64,000 bases of DNA from PNKC01 sp038323265 (GCA_038323265.1 JBBQGT010000002.1:4075-68074), one strand, 5' to 3'. Shown: positions 17,635 through 26,690, counted from the first letter of the stretch. Numbers and translations are program-made. Notes: generated by a model not told the origin, from the sequence alone.

Positions 17635-19272
17635 ATGTCAGGAAACGCAACCATCGTCCTCCACACTCACTTGCCATATTGCAGGCTGGCCGGGCTCTGG
17701 CCGCACGGCGAAGAGTGGCTGCACGAGGCGATGCTGGAATGTTACCTGCCGTTGATCGCGGCCTTCACCCGGCTTTCGAAGGAAGTGCCCGGCGAACTCG
17801 GCGTGACGATTAACATGACGCCAATCCTCGCGGAGCAGATCGCCGATCCGCTGATGCGTGACCACTTCCGCGTGTACCTGGCCGACAAGATCGCGCGGGC
17901 GCAGGCGGACGTTGCGCGCTTCGGGAACTCGCCAGGGCTGTTGGGGAAGACCGCCAGCTTCCACCTGAACCGTTACGAGACCGCGCGAGCGTTCTACGAG
18001 GACGATATCCGGGCCGACCCGCTCGCCGCCCTCACCGCGCTCGAAGACGGCGGCCACATCGAAATTGCGACGTGCGCCGCGACTCACGGCTATCTACCGC
18101 TGCTCCAGGACGAGGCCGCAGTGCGGTTTCAGGTCGAGACCGGCGTCGCCTCGCACGTCAAGAACTTTGGCCGCAAGCCTCGCTCATTCTGGCTTCCCGA
18201 GTGCGCATACAAGCCGGGGCTCGAACGTTTCCTGGAAGACGCCGGCATCAAGGTTTTCTTTGTTGAGACGCACCTCGTCATCGGGGGTGCGGCGCGGGGC
18301 AAGGCGCTCGGCGGGATGGTAGGCCCGTACCCTGCACTCGAACGGCGTGAGCCCGTCCGTCCCGTTCGCGTCGAACCCCACCTCGGTACGACTTTCCGTC
18401 CCTACTACGTGGGCACCTCGAACGTCGCTGTCCTGGCCCGGAACGAACGCAGCGGCCTCCAGGTCTGGTCCGCGGCCAACGGCTACCCGGGTGATGCGGC
18501 TTATCGCGAATTCCACAAGAAGGACGCTGTCTCGGGGCTGCACTATTGGCGCGTCACCGGCCCGCGGGTCGAACTCGGCGACAAGGCGGAATACGACCCG
18601 GAGGTGGCAAACGTTCGGACTGTCCAACAGGCGCAACACTTCCGTGAGGTAGTGAAGTCGGAACTGATGGCCTACGAGACCGGTACGTATGAGAGCGGTG
18701 CCCACGACCACGGATCGGTGATGGCTTCGTACGACACAGAGCTTTTCGGGCACTGGTGGATGGAGGGGGTGAACTGGCTCGAGCACGTCATCAGGAACCT
18801 TGCGGCCGATAAGGACGTGAACCTGATCTCCGCCGGCAAGCTGGTGGAGGACCAACCGCCGACCGAATCGATCGTGCTGCCGGAAGGCTCCTGGGGCGCT
18901 GGCGGGGATCATCGGACGTGGATAAACGACGACACCGCATGGACATGGCCGGTGATTTACGAACGGCAGGCGCGGGCGGCCAAGCTGCTGCTTGATTCCA
19001 CCCCCGCGACACAACAACTGGCGAGGGAGCTACTCCTTCTGCAGGCTTCCGATTGGCAGTTCCTCATGACCACCGGGCAAGCCCGCGAATACGCCATCGA
19101 GCGGTTCAACAGCCACGCCGAACGGTTCGACGCGCTGGCGAACGCGATCGACGCAAATGACGCGCGGTTGGGGCCTTTACTCAAGGACTTTGAGTGGTTG
19201 GACAACCCATTCCCTTTCATCGATCCGCTTGGCTATCATTCCCCAGCCCCGGCTGCGAAAGTCCAGGGATAA
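17635..19272 (+). CDS. GH57 1,4-alpha-glucan branching enzyme
   Basis: Introduces alpha-1,6 branches into glycogen. 545 residues of glycoside hydrolase family 57 with the DUF1957-type C-terminal helical domain. HTHLPYC is GH57 region 1. FWLPECAY gives the predicted nucleophile Glu189, and YDTELFGHWW gives the acid/base Asp367. Regions and length fit the Thermus/Thermococcus branching enzymes rather than amylases. ATG 17635 follows GAGGAG (17625-17630); the glgP stop is 8 bases upstream. It replaces the GH13 GlgB, which is not seen here. Confidence 0.88.
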   Translation: MSGNATIVLHTHLPYCRLAGLWPHGEEWLHEAMLECYLPLIAAFTRLSKEVPGELGVTINMTPILAEQIADPLMRDHFRVYLADKIARAQADVARFGNSPGLLGKTASFHLNRYETARAFYEDDIRADPLAALTALEDGGHIEIATCAATHGYLPLLQDEAAVRFQVETGVASHVKNFGRKPRSFWLPECAYKPGLERFLEDAGIKVFFVETHLVIGGAARGKALGGMVGPYPALERREPVRPVRVEPHLGTTFRPYYVGTSNVAVLARNERSGLQVWSAANGYPGDAAYREFHKKDAVSGLHYWRVTGPRVELGDKAEYDPEVANVRTVQQAQHFREVVKSELMAYETGTYESGAHDHGSVMASYDTELFGHWWMEGVNWLEHVIRNLAADKDVNLISAGKLVEDQPPTESIVLPEGSWGAGGDHRTWINDDTAWTWPVIYERQARAAKLLLDSTPATQQLARELLLLQASDWQFLMTTGQAREYAIERFNSHAERFDALANAIDANDARLGPLLKDFEWLDNPFPFIDPLGYHSPAPAAKVQG

Positions 19273-19291
19273 GGGGCCTGAAGCAAGCGCG

Positions 19292-20536
19292 ATGACTTAC
19301 TGGGCCCAGCTGCTCCACTTCTATCAACCGCCCACGCAAACCCACGACATCCTTTGCCGGGTGACCAATGAATCGTACCGGCCGCTGCTCGGCGTCCTCC
19401 GGGAGCACCCTGAAGCCAAGTTGGCGGTCAACATCAACGGCGTCCTCACAGAGCTTTTGCTGGAGCACGGCTTGAGCGACGTCGTTGAAGGGCTGCAAGA
19501 GCTCGCCGAACGGGGCCAGGTCGAATTTGTGGGGAGTGGCAAGTACCACCCGATTCTCCCGCTGATACCGGGCGCTGAACGCCAACGTTCGATCGCCGAG
19601 AACGCGAGGGCAAACTCAGCCGCTTTCGGTGGAAGCTGGCAACCGCGGGGGTTCTTCCCGCCGGAACTCTGCTTCAGCGCCGAAATAACCGCGCCGATCG
19701 CGGCGTCCGGCCACGAATGGCTACTCCTCAGCGGCGTCGCCTGCCCGGCCGAGTGGCCCGTAGACCGGGTCTATCGAGTCGCCGCGGAGGGACGCTCGCT
19801 TGCCGCGCTTTTTCGCGACGATTCGCGGAGCAATCGCATCTCGTTCCGTGAAAGCGACCCGGCAGACTTCATCGATGACCTGGCACGCGTGGGCGAAGGG
19901 GAGCCGGCCTATGTACTGACAGCTATGGACGCGGAGACGTATGGCCACCACATTCGCGACTGGGAGCGTCAGTTCCTCGCAGCCACCTACGACAAACTCG
20001 CCGCGCAACCCGAGGAGCAGTCTGAGCGGCACACGCGCCGCGTCGAATCGGTACTCCCGAGCACGCTTCTCAACCTTTTCCCTGCTGGGCCCGTGGTGGA
20101 GCCCCTGGCGTCCTCGTGGAGCACCAGCCACGAAGATCTCGCGGTGCACAATCCCTACCCTCTGTGGCGATCACCGGGCAACCACGTACACGAACTGCAG
20201 TGGGAGTATGTGGACCACTGCCTCGGCCTGCTCGAGGTGGCTCTGAGCCACGCCACCACGGATGTCGCGCGCAAGTTCGCACATATCGCTGACCAGAAGT
20301 TGCAGCCGGCCTTGCACAGCTGCCAGTTCTGGTGGGCCAGCCGCCGCCCGATGTGGGACGAGCCCATGATCCACCGCGGCTTCCTGCTGCTCAATGAGGT
20401 CGTGCTGTTCGCCTCCAAAGCGATCGCTGAAGGCTCCGGCTCTTCGCGCGTCAAGCAGGAAGCTCGCTGGCTGCTCGCCGCTGCAAACGAGACGCGCGCC
20501 CAACTCGAACGCGAACTATTCGCACGGCCGGCATGA
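19292..20536 (+). CDS. GH57 glycoside hydrolase / glucanotransferase-like
   Basis: 414 residues of family GH57. LLHFYQPP is region 1. FFPPELCFS supplies the predicted nucleophile Glu125, and AMDAETYGHH the acid/base Asp213. It is shorter than typical 4-alpha-glucanotransferases (600-700 residues) and lacks their C-terminal beta domain. It could be an alpha-amylase or a disproportionating enzyme; the substrate is inferred only from its place between branching enzyme and glycogen synthase. ATG 19292 gives the proper family start. Its last codon overlaps glgA (ATGA). Confidence 0.85.
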   Translation: MTYWAQLLHFYQPPTQTHDILCRVTNESYRPLLGVLREHPEAKLAVNINGVLTELLLEHGLSDVVEGLQELAERGQVEFVGSGKYHPILPLIPGAERQRSIAENARANSAAFGGSWQPRGFFPPELCFSAEITAPIAASGHEWLLLSGVACPAEWPVDRVYRVAAEGRSLAALFRDDSRSNRISFRESDPADFIDDLARVGEGEPAYVLTAMDAETYGHHIRDWERQFLAATYDKLAAQPEEQSERHTRRVESVLPSTLLNLFPAGPVVEPLASSWSTSHEDLAVHNPYPLWRSPGNHVHELQWEYVDHCLGLLEVALSHATTDVARKFAHIADQKLQPALHSCQFWWASRRPMWDEPMIHRGFLLLNEVVLFASKAIAEGSGSSRVKQEARWLLAAANETRAQLERELFARPA

Positions 20537-21912
20537 AAATCCTCTTCGCCTCGGCCGAAGTCGATCCATTTGCGAAGGTTGGCGGTCTGGCGGACGTCGC
20601 GGCCGCGCTTCCTCAACGCCTGCGTCAGATCGGGCACGATGTGCAAGTGGTGACGCCTTGCCATGCGACCGCCCGCTGGGCCTTCGATGGGGCAGGCATC
20701 CGCCGGACACTCGCCGTGCCGTTCCCGGGCGGCCCGCGAGACATCGAGATCGCGACCGTCAGTGGAGTGGGTGACGTCCCGGTGCACCTCGTTCGCGATA
20801 CCCGGGCGTTCGACCGCGAAAACGTCTACGGCGAGCCCGACGACCTTGCGCGCTACCAATCGTTCTGTCGCGTGATCATCGAAATGCTCAAACAGGACGA
20901 ATGGAAGCCCGACATCCTGCATTTGAACGATTGGCACACCGCGCCTTGCGCTTTCGCCCTGCGCAACCTTTCGTGGTCGAGCCCGGCGTTGCGGGGGATC
21001 GCCTCTGTCTTCACGATCCACAACCTGCGCTATCGAGGGCCCGACGAGTTCAACGATTACCTTTCGCAGGGGATCTACTACAGCGACATGGTCACCACAG
21101 TCAGCCCGAGCTACGCGCGCGAAGTAGTCACGCAGGAACTTGGGGAAGGGCTGGAGTCGCTTCTTGGACTGCGCGGCGACCGGCTTGCGGGGATTCTCAA
21201 CGGGCTCAACACGGATCTTTTTAATCCGCGAACCGACGTCAACCTGGCGCACCAGTTCGATCTCGCCAGCATCGACGAACGCGTATTGAACCGGACGGCG
21301 CTGCGGGCTGAACTGCGACTGACGGAGGCGGCTGGCCCGCTTGCGGCAATGGTTACGCGCTTGACCGAGCAGAAGGGCGTCGACCTCGTCATCCAGGCGG
21401 TGCCCGAGATGCTCGCCGCGGATGGCCAGTTGGTCGTCCTCGGAGACGGCGACGCCTGGCTGAAGAAGGAGCTCGGCAACCTCGAGGCCTCAAACCCGGG
21501 CCGCGTCTGCCTGGCGCCAAGGTTCGATGAGGGCCTGGCTCAGCGCATTTACGCTGGCTCCGACGTGTTCCTCATGCCGTCGCGTTACGAACCGTGTGGG
21601 CTTGGGCAGTTGATCGCCATGCGCTACGGCAGCGTGCCGATCGGCCGCCGCACTGGTGGCCTGGCGGACTCCATCTTCGACCTCGATGAGCACCCAGAAT
21701 CTCCTACCGGGTTCCTCTTCGATGAGTTCAGCAGCCCGGGCCTGGCGGGCGCTTTTGAGCGCGCGGCGTTGGCGTTCCGGGACCCCGAGACGTGGCGCAG
21801 GCTACAGACAGCCGGCATGAGCCACGACTTTTCGTGGAACGCCTCGGCAAAGCACTACGTAGACATTTACGTGGCTGCCCTCCGGTCGCGCGGCGTGGTG
21901 CCACTGGAGTAG
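20533..21912 (+). CDS. glgA: glycogen (starch) synthase
   Basis: Extends alpha-1,4-glucan from a sugar nucleotide; GT5, GT-B fold, 459 residues. The donor-binding motif is KVGGL (Lys15-Leu19; KTGGL is standard). HLNDWHTAPCAF, SVFTIHNLRY and the C-terminal SRYEPCGLGQLIAMRYGSVPIGRRTGGL are all in place. ATG overlaps the GH57 stop by 4 bases, so translation is coupled. No ADP-glucose pyrophosphorylase (glgC) is in the window; UDP-glucose from galU is a possible donor, but that is not shown by the sequence. Confidence 0.94.
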   Translation: MKILFASAEVDPFAKVGGLADVAAALPQRLRQIGHDVQVVTPCHATARWAFDGAGIRRTLAVPFPGGPRDIEIATVSGVGDVPVHLVRDTRAFDRENVYGEPDDLARYQSFCRVIIEMLKQDEWKPDILHLNDWHTAPCAFALRNLSWSSPALRGIASVFTIHNLRYRGPDEFNDYLSQGIYYSDMVTTVSPSYAREVVTQELGEGLESLLGLRGDRLAGILNGLNTDLFNPRTDVNLAHQFDLASIDERVLNRTALRAELRLTEAAGPLAAMVTRLTEQKGVDLVIQAVPEMLAADGQLVVLGDGDAWLKKELGNLEASNPGRVCLAPRFDEGLAQRIYAGSDVFLMPSRYEPCGLGQLIAMRYGSVPIGRRTGGLADSIFDLDEHPESPTGFLFDEFSSPGLAGAFERAALAFRDPETWRRLQTAGMSHDFSWNASAKHYVDIYVAALRSRGVVPLE

Positions 21913-21935
21913 CCGCCCCGTGCGGCAGCCACTGC

Positions 21936-21941
21936 TAGAAT
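21936..21941 (+). promoter_or_regulatory. -10 hexamer of mazG, leaderless type
   Basis: TAGAAT ends 6 bases before the mazG ATG; no Shine-Dalgarno is present and no TTGACA-like -35 lies 17 bases upstream. Confidence 0.5.
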
Positions 21942-21947
21942 TCGCCC

Positions 21948-23426
21948 ATGAGCATCCAACGCCCAGGCCCCAGCAGTCCCACGTACCAGTTGTTGATTGT
22001 CGGGCTGGGACCAGGCTCGCCGGGCCTGCTCACCGCGGAAACCCGCGAGGCTTTGCGGACTGCGGGACAGGTCATTCTTCGTACGCGTCACCACCCAACA
22101 GTGAGCGCACTTGGCAACGAAGCGGTGGCATGGCTGAACTGCGACGACCTATACCAGCAGCAACCGGTCTTCGACGCCCTGTACACCGCGATCGCAGCCC
22201 GTGTGCTGGAGCGCGCTGTGGCGGCGCCTACGGTGTACGCCGTACCCGGCCATCCCTTAGTGGCCGAACGGAGCGTGACGGCCATTCTCGAAGCCGCAGA
22301 GGCGCGTGGCGTGGAGGTGCGCATCCTGCCGGCCCTGAGCTTTGCAGACTTGGCAGCCGTGGCCTTGCGGATCGACCTGGGTGCCGTCCAACTTTGCGAT
22401 GCCCTCGACCTGCGCATCGATTCGCAGCGGCCAGCGCTCATAAGCCAGGTGTTCACCCGCGATGCGACCACCGCGCTGAAGCTGCGGCTGCTAGACCAGT
22501 ACCCAGCCGGCCATATCGTCACAGTACTCACGGCTCTCGGGACCGCGGACCAAGCGGTGCGGACGGTCTTGCTTTCGGAACTGGATCACCGGCCGTTTGG
22601 GTTCCTGGACTGTCTTTACGTCCCAGCGATCGCACCACTGGACGACGTGCGGCGGTTCGACGGGCTTGCGTACGTCATTCAGCGCCTGCACGCGGAAGAC
22701 GGCTGCCCGTGGGACCGCGAGCAGACCCACGAATCGCTTCGTCCGCACTTACTCGAAGAGAGCTACGAAGCGCTGGAAGCGATCGATTCCAAGGACCCAG
22801 GGCGGCTGACCGAAGAGCTTGGAGATGTCCTGCTGCAGATCGTCATGCACACAGCGGTCGCCGAACGGCTCGAAGAATTCACTTTTGCGGACGTGGCAGA
22901 GCAGATCTCGCGCAAGCTTATCGGCCGGCACCCGCACGTGTTTGGCGAAGGCACGGCAGCGACCTCGGATGAGGTGTACCAGAACTGGGAAGCACTCAAG
23001 CAGGCTGAGAAGCCCCGAACATCGATCCTCGAGGGCATCCCCAACACTTTGCCAGCACTCGCAGCCTCACAGACGATCCAGGGCCGCGCCCGGCGCATCG
23101 GGTTCGATTGGCCGGAGATCGAAGGGGCGCTTGACAAGCTCCGGGAAGAGATCGACGAATTCGCACGCGCTGAAGGGGCTGCCGACCGCGAAGACGAGTT
23201 CGGCGACATCCTGTTCGTAGTTAGTAATATCGGGCAACGGCTGGGCATCGACGCGGAGCAAGCGCTGCGCCTCGCCAACATCAAGTTCCGCGCTCGCTTC
23301 GGCATCATGGAACGGCTCGCGAGCGAACTTGGGAAGGACCTGAAGTCCATGACCGCAGACGAACGCGAGGCGTTGTGGGAGGCGGCCAAGGCGGAACTTC
23401 GCGCGGGCGTTACGCAGGCTAGCTGA
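21948..23426 (+). CDS. mazG: tetrapyrrole methylase-domain / MazG nucleotide pyrophosphohydrolase
   Basis: A 492-residue two-part protein like Bacillus YabN. Residues 10-225 are a tetrapyrrole-methylase fold (VGLGPGSPGLLTAETREAL; VYAVPGHPLVAERSV). Residues 235-490 hold two MazG repeats: HLLEESYEALEAID with ELGDVLLQIVMH binds metal and cuts NTPs to NMP and PPi, and LREEIDEFARAEG with DEFGDILFVV is the second. It is thought to clear non-canonical nucleotides. WDREQTHESLRPHLLEES is the typical MazG entry. Single gene with its own leaderless-type promoter. Confidence 0.93.
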   Translation: MSIQRPGPSSPTYQLLIVGLGPGSPGLLTAETREALRTAGQVILRTRHHPTVSALGNEAVAWLNCDDLYQQQPVFDALYTAIAARVLERAVAAPTVYAVPGHPLVAERSVTAILEAAEARGVEVRILPALSFADLAAVALRIDLGAVQLCDALDLRIDSQRPALISQVFTRDATTALKLRLLDQYPAGHIVTVLTALGTADQAVRTVLLSELDHRPFGFLDCLYVPAIAPLDDVRRFDGLAYVIQRLHAEDGCPWDREQTHESLRPHLLEESYEALEAIDSKDPGRLTEELGDVLLQIVMHTAVAERLEEFTFADVAEQISRKLIGRHPHVFGEGTAATSDEVYQNWEALKQAEKPRTSILEGIPNTLPALAASQTIQGRARRIGFDWPEIEGALDKLREEIDEFARAEGAADREDEFGDILFVVSNIGQRLGIDAEQALRLANIKFRARFGIMERLASELGKDLKSMTADEREALWEAAKAELRAGVTQAS

Positions 23427-23491
23427 CGGTTGTTTCGCCTTCCCGGCCCCTGTACCCTTGTACTATCCGAAACATAGTAATGGAGAGTCTC

Positions 23492-24130
23492 ATGACGCAA
23501 GCCGCCGAATCCGTCATCACGTTGGACCGTTTCACCAAGGGAAAAACCTTTCAGCAGTACCTCGACAGCGGGATCCGCAACCGCGAGATTTTCGAGAACA
23601 ACTACAAGAACCTGACCGTCTCAGACTCGCAGAAGGCCGCCCTTACGGCGCTGGCGAGCAAGCCCGACGGTCTGCACCACATGGTCGTCATCGGCGAAGA
23701 CTGGTGCCCGGACGTTTACCGCGGAACCGGCGTGGTGCAGAAGATCGCCGAAGCAGCCGGCGTCGAAATGCGCTTTTTCGAGCGCGACCAGAATAAAGAC
23801 ATGATCGCCGAGTACCTCAAGGGCGGCGAGTTTGAATCGATTCCGGTGTTCGTCTTCTACGACGCCAAGGGCCACGAGTTAGGGCACTTCATTGAACGGC
23901 CAGCGCTCGCCAACGAGCAGATTCACCAGACACGCGAAGTGCTTGGCGACACCTCGCCAGAGGGCATTGCGAAGACGCTTGGCCACGAGCCATCGGAAGA
24001 CGAGCTCAAGGATGCCCGCGCGGCTGCGCGCGAGCGCTACCTCGAATGGCAGAACGGACCCACGTGGGCCGGTTGGCGAGACGCTACGGTGGATGAAGTG
24101 ATCGCGCTTTTGCAGACCGCCACTAAGTAG
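23492..24130 (+). CDS. thioredoxin-like protein with single active-site cysteine
   Basis: 212 residues with a central thioredoxin fold: VVIGEDWCPD (Trp71-Cys72), then MRFFERDQNKDM and the cis-proline strand ESIPVFVFYD. The second cysteine of CxxC is missing (WCPDVYRG), as in the Thioredoxin_9 group, so it is unlikely to be a standard disulfide reductase. The C-terminal third is helical, ending EWQNGPTWAGWRDATVDEVIALL. ATG 23492 is preferred to ATG 23480 because GGAGAG (23482-23487) precedes it properly. Confidence 0.85.
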   Translation: MTQAAESVITLDRFTKGKTFQQYLDSGIRNREIFENNYKNLTVSDSQKAALTALASKPDGLHHMVVIGEDWCPDVYRGTGVVQKIAEAAGVEMRFFERDQNKDMIAEYLKGGEFESIPVFVFYDAKGHELGHFIERPALANEQIHQTREVLGDTSPEGIAKTLGHEPSEDELKDARAAARERYLEWQNGPTWAGWRDATVDEVIALLQTATK

Positions 24131-24170
24131 GCCGGCGGCCGTGAATCTTGCGGCAGGTGCTTTGTCCCGT

Positions 24171-24176
24171 TAGATT
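24171..24176 (+). promoter_or_regulatory. possible -10 hexamer before the 121-residue membrane protein
   Basis: TAGATT ends 9 bases before the ATG at 24186, which lacks a Shine-Dalgarno. Spacing is slightly longer than at the other leaderless candidates. Confidence 0.35.
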
Positions 24177-24185
24177 CGCCCACAG

Positions 24186-24551
24186 ATGCAACGGAGAGTC
24201 AGGCCGTCGAAACCCACGTGGGTGGTCTGGCTACTCTCGATTGTGCTGTTGCTCCTCGTCTTCGGGGTGTTCATCGCGGTCATTCACCGCGTGGTCGGCG
24301 ACGACGTGCCGGTGGGTGGCGCCGCCATGAGCCGCCGGGACACGGTCTATTTCAGCATCCACCTGGCGACGATTCTGGTGGGCTGCCTCCTGGGGTTCGT
24401 CCTCGGAAAGTGGCTGAACGGCCTCGGCGCGGCGTTCGCGCTGCTTTTCCTGGTGGTGTTGGTGGCGTCGCTCACGGCCACGCAGGTTGTCACCTACAAG
24501 CTCGCTTGCGGCGGCGGCGAGAACGACATTGTGCGCCACTGGACCTGCTAA
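24186..24551 (+). CDS. small integral membrane protein, unknown
   Basis: 121 residues with a basic N-terminus and three predicted membrane helices: about 12-33 (VVWLLSIVLLLLVFGVFIAV), 56-72 (FSIHLATILVGCLLGFVLG) and 78-98 (GAAFALLFLVVLVASLTA). No family recognised. Two cysteines near the C-terminus (LACGGGENDIVRHWTC). It overlaps the 3-prime end of the convergent HAD gene by 4 bases. Confidence 0.7.
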   Translation: MQRRVRPSKPTWVVWLLSIVLLLLVFGVFIAVIHRVVGDDVPVGGAAMSRRDTVYFSIHLATILVGCLLGFVLGKWLNGLGAAFALLFLVVLVASLTATQVVTYKLACGGGENDIVRHWTC

Positions 24552-25249
24552 CTCGGAAGCAGATCCTGCAGATCCTCCAAGCGCGAAACCACAGCCAGCG
24601 GCGCACTTCCCGCGACGTCTTCCTGACGGAACTCATGCGTCAAGACTGCTCGCATGCCGGCGGCTCTCGGCCCCAATACGTCTTCACGGACGCGGTCTCC
24701 GACGAACAACGTCGTTTCGGCGTCGGAACCAAGCTCTTTGAGCGCGGTCCGGTATAGCTGCGGGTGAGGCTTACGAATGCCGCGGGCAACCGAGTAGACG
24801 ACGGCATCGAAAAGAGACAGCAGCCCGGCCGTTCGGAGGTAGTCATCCAGCATCGCCGGCGCTGTGTTGGTGTTGGAGACAACACCGAGGCGGAGGCCAA
24901 GCGACTTCAGCCGTTCGATTCGGGCCACGCCGGTGGCGACCATTTCAAACCTGGAAATATCCGCCTGGCCGAATGCCCGACCGAGGGCGGCCAGTTCGGC
25001 GGGCGAGCCTTCGAACAGCGGCGCCATCAGCGCTTCGAGGCCGGGCTCATCGGTAACTCCCGACTTCGAGTTCGCGGCTACCTGCCTGCCCAGATTGGCT
25101 ACCAACTGCGCGGCGAGCGGCAGCGCGTCATGGGCCGGGATGGATCGCGATTCGCCCAACACTGCGGCGAGTAGCGGAGCCATCTCCGGCATCGGATGGA
25201 GCCGGATCAGCGTGTCGCCAAGATCGAAGAGGATTGTGGCGATCTTCAC
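24548..25249 (-). CDS. HAD-family hydrolase
   Basis: 233 residues with HAD motif I FDLGDTLI (nucleophile Asp, with Gly at the +2 position as in the first HAD), motif II LGVVSNTNTAP, and motif III/IV GIRKPHPQLYRTALKEL and FVGDRVREDVLGPRAAGM. It is probably a small-molecule phosphatase; substrate unknown. Start GTG 25249 is set by the GTGA overlap with the upstream PPOX gene stop (25246-25248). The longer reading to 25342 would run back inside that gene. Confidence 0.85.
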   Translation of the reverse strand: MKIATILFDLGDTLIRLHPMPEMAPLLAAVLGESRSIPAHDALPLAAQLVANLGRQVAANSKSGVTDEPGLEALMAPLFEGSPAELAALGRAFGQADISRFEMVATGVARIERLKSLGLRLGVVSNTNTAPAMLDDYLRTAGLLSLFDAVVYSVARGIRKPHPQLYRTALKELGSDAETTLFVGDRVREDVLGPRAAGMRAVLTHEFRQEDVAGSAPLAVVSRLEDLQDLLPS

Positions 25250-25704
25250 GCGGTGGGCGCAGCGATGTTCCATGGGCGGACGCGGCGGGGAGTGATCCGC
25301 AGGACCACGCGGTCGTTCGCTGACATTCGTTGCTCCATCCACACCGGGAGCTTGTCGCCGAGGTACCGCCGGGCGATGGCGGCCATCAAAGCCCTCTCAG
25401 GGTCCTCGACAACCTCAGCGGCCCCTTCGATCGCGACGCCCCGGTAGGGCATCTCCTTGGTGTCCACGATGAACGAAACGCGGGCATCGGCGCGAGCGTT
25501 TTTCGCCTTTGGGCGATCCGCTGGAGTTGAGATGATCACCTGGCCGTTGTGCAGCCCAAACCATACCGCCGAAGTGACCGGGCCACCGCCACGACCCATT
25601 GTGGAGAGCACCCCAGGGACTGTCATGGATTGCAGGAAGTCCAGCACTTCGCCGGGCAAGTCAGTCCTCAACATGGCGTCATCAATCGGTCCATCGGCCC
25701 GCAT
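25246..25704 (-). CDS. PPOX-class (pyridoxamine-phosphate oxidase fold) flavin or F420 protein
   Basis: 152 residues forming a split beta-barrel like FMN or F420-dependent oxidoreductases. DFLQSMTVPGVLSTMGRGGGPVTSAVWFGLHNGQVIIST is the N-terminal strand set, RPKAKNARADARVSFIVD is the cofactor phosphate region, and RRYLGDKLP is near the end. Members reduce small molecules or bind cofactor in stress responses; I cannot choose F420 or FMN from the sequence. It is coupled to the downstream HAD gene. An inverted repeat lies directly before its ATG. Confidence 0.82.
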   Translation of the reverse strand: MRADGPIDDAMLRTDLPGEVLDFLQSMTVPGVLSTMGRGGGPVTSAVWFGLHNGQVIISTPADRPKAKNARADARVSFIVDTKEMPYRGVAIEGAAEVVEDPERALMAAIARRYLGDKLPVWMEQRMSANDRVVLRITPRRVRPWNIAAPTA

Positions 25705-25707
25705 TCT

Positions 25708-25723
25708 TTGGCGTTTGCGCCAA
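25708..25723. repeat. inverted repeat next to the PPOX start codon
   Basis: TTGGCG-TTTG-CGCCAA, perfect 6-bp arms, 3 bases from the PPOX ATG. It could be a regulator site or an RNA hairpin over the start region. Confidence 0.35.
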
Positions 25724-25779
25724 TCAGGTCAAGGTGGGTAGACCGCGGGGCACTCTTTGGGCAAGATCGCCAGACAACT

Positions 25780-26007
25780 ATGAACACTCCCGTGACCCCG
25801 TACGTCCTCGCCGGGCGCATCTTTTCCATCCTCGGCATGGGCCTCACGGCTGCGTGCGCCATCCTTTTGTTCATCATCCCGGCGTGGTTTTGGGGCGCCG
25901 TGATGACTCTCGCCTTTTTTCCCTTTCTCGGACTGATCTTCTTCGTCGAGCGATATTCTGCTGCACACGGCCTTGTTGGCCCGGAACCGCCAGCCGAAAG
26001 TGACTAG
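25780..26007 (+). CDS. small two-helix membrane protein, unknown
   Basis: 75 residues, with two adjoining hydrophobic stretches (about 12-33 and 36-55: ILGMGLTAACAILLFIIPAW, FWGAVMTLAFFPFLGLIFF) and a short polar tail. Family not recognised. ATG 25780 (MNTPVTPYVLAG) is the first start that avoids overlap with the divergent PPOX gene. The downstream lipoprotein gene overlaps its end, so the two are likely co-translated. Confidence 0.65.
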   Translation: MNTPVTPYVLAGRIFSILGMGLTAACAILLFIIPAWFWGAVMTLAFFPFLGLIFFVERYSAAHGLVGPEPPAESD

Positions 26008-26632
26008 TGCGCGGCTGGCCGCGCTTTCCCTTGCCGCGGCGCTGCTCGCGGGCTGCGGGATAGCGGGCAGCGCGGATGAAGCAGGCACCGGTCTCGAAAA
26101 CCAGGTCTGCCAGCAAGAGGATGTCCCGGCGGGCTTCCGTCGCCAGACCGCCGGGGACCTTACACCCCACAACCTGGCAGATCTCGGCCCTGGCCCGGAC
26201 CAACGCCTGCGCCAACTGGCGGCCGCCGGGCTACGCCGCGGCCACTTTGCGTACTGGAAAGAGAACATCGGCACCCCGCCATTCGATCCGCCGCTCGATA
26301 TCGTCTGCCAGGTTCTCGAGTTCGATTCAGCGCCAGCGGCAGCGGCGTTCGTACAGAGCATGCGGCCCGATCCCGCGGACCTTTCGACGCGGACGCTTAC
26401 GTGGCTCCCGGAGGGCTCACGCACGGTTTTCGAGGCGCCGAGCACGCTCGAGCCGCCCGCGCGCGCCTTCGCCATTCGCGCCGAAGACACCCAGACTTCG
26501 GTGGATATCAGTGCGCTGGTTGTGCCTGATGGCCGCTATGTGCGCACCGTCTACCTCGGGGGCAATGGACGCCGAGGCACGATCGTGGACGCCGCGCAGG
26601 TGCAACAACGGATGAGTGCGCGTCTCAAATAA
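26000..26632 (+). CDS. predicted lipoprotein, unknown function
   Basis: 210 residues. The N-terminus has a hydrophobic stretch and lipobox LLAGC (Cys19), so the mature protein should be lipid-anchored outside the membrane. The rest is a soluble domain with Cys residues (ENQVCQQEDVP; DIVCQVLEFDSAPAAAAFV) and no family I recognise. GTG 26000 is preferred because it gives a normal signal length and overlaps the previous gene's end by 8 bases; the in-frame TTG at 25973 would add nine residues. Start uncertain. Confidence 0.7.
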   Translation: MTSARLAALSLAAALLAGCGIAGSADEAGTGLENQVCQQEDVPAGFRRQTAGDLTPHNLADLGPGPDQRLRQLAAAGLRRGHFAYWKENIGTPPFDPPLDIVCQVLEFDSAPAAAAFVQSMRPDPADLSTRTLTWLPEGSRTVFEAPSTLEPPARAFAIRAEDTQTSVDISALVVPDGRYVRTVYLGGNGRRGTIVDAAQVQQRMSARLK

Positions 26633-26639
26633 CGCGAGA

Positions 26640-26660
26640 GAGGGCCTTTGGGGCCCCCTC
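26640..26660. terminator. possible terminator between convergent genes
   Basis: A GC-rich hairpin (GAGGG...CCCTC with inner GGGCC/GGCCC alternatives) lies between the lipoprotein and cyclophilin gene ends. No T run follows, so it may be weak. Confidence 0.35.
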
Positions 26661-26690
26661 ACACATCCTGATATTGGCGGAAGCTGCGCG

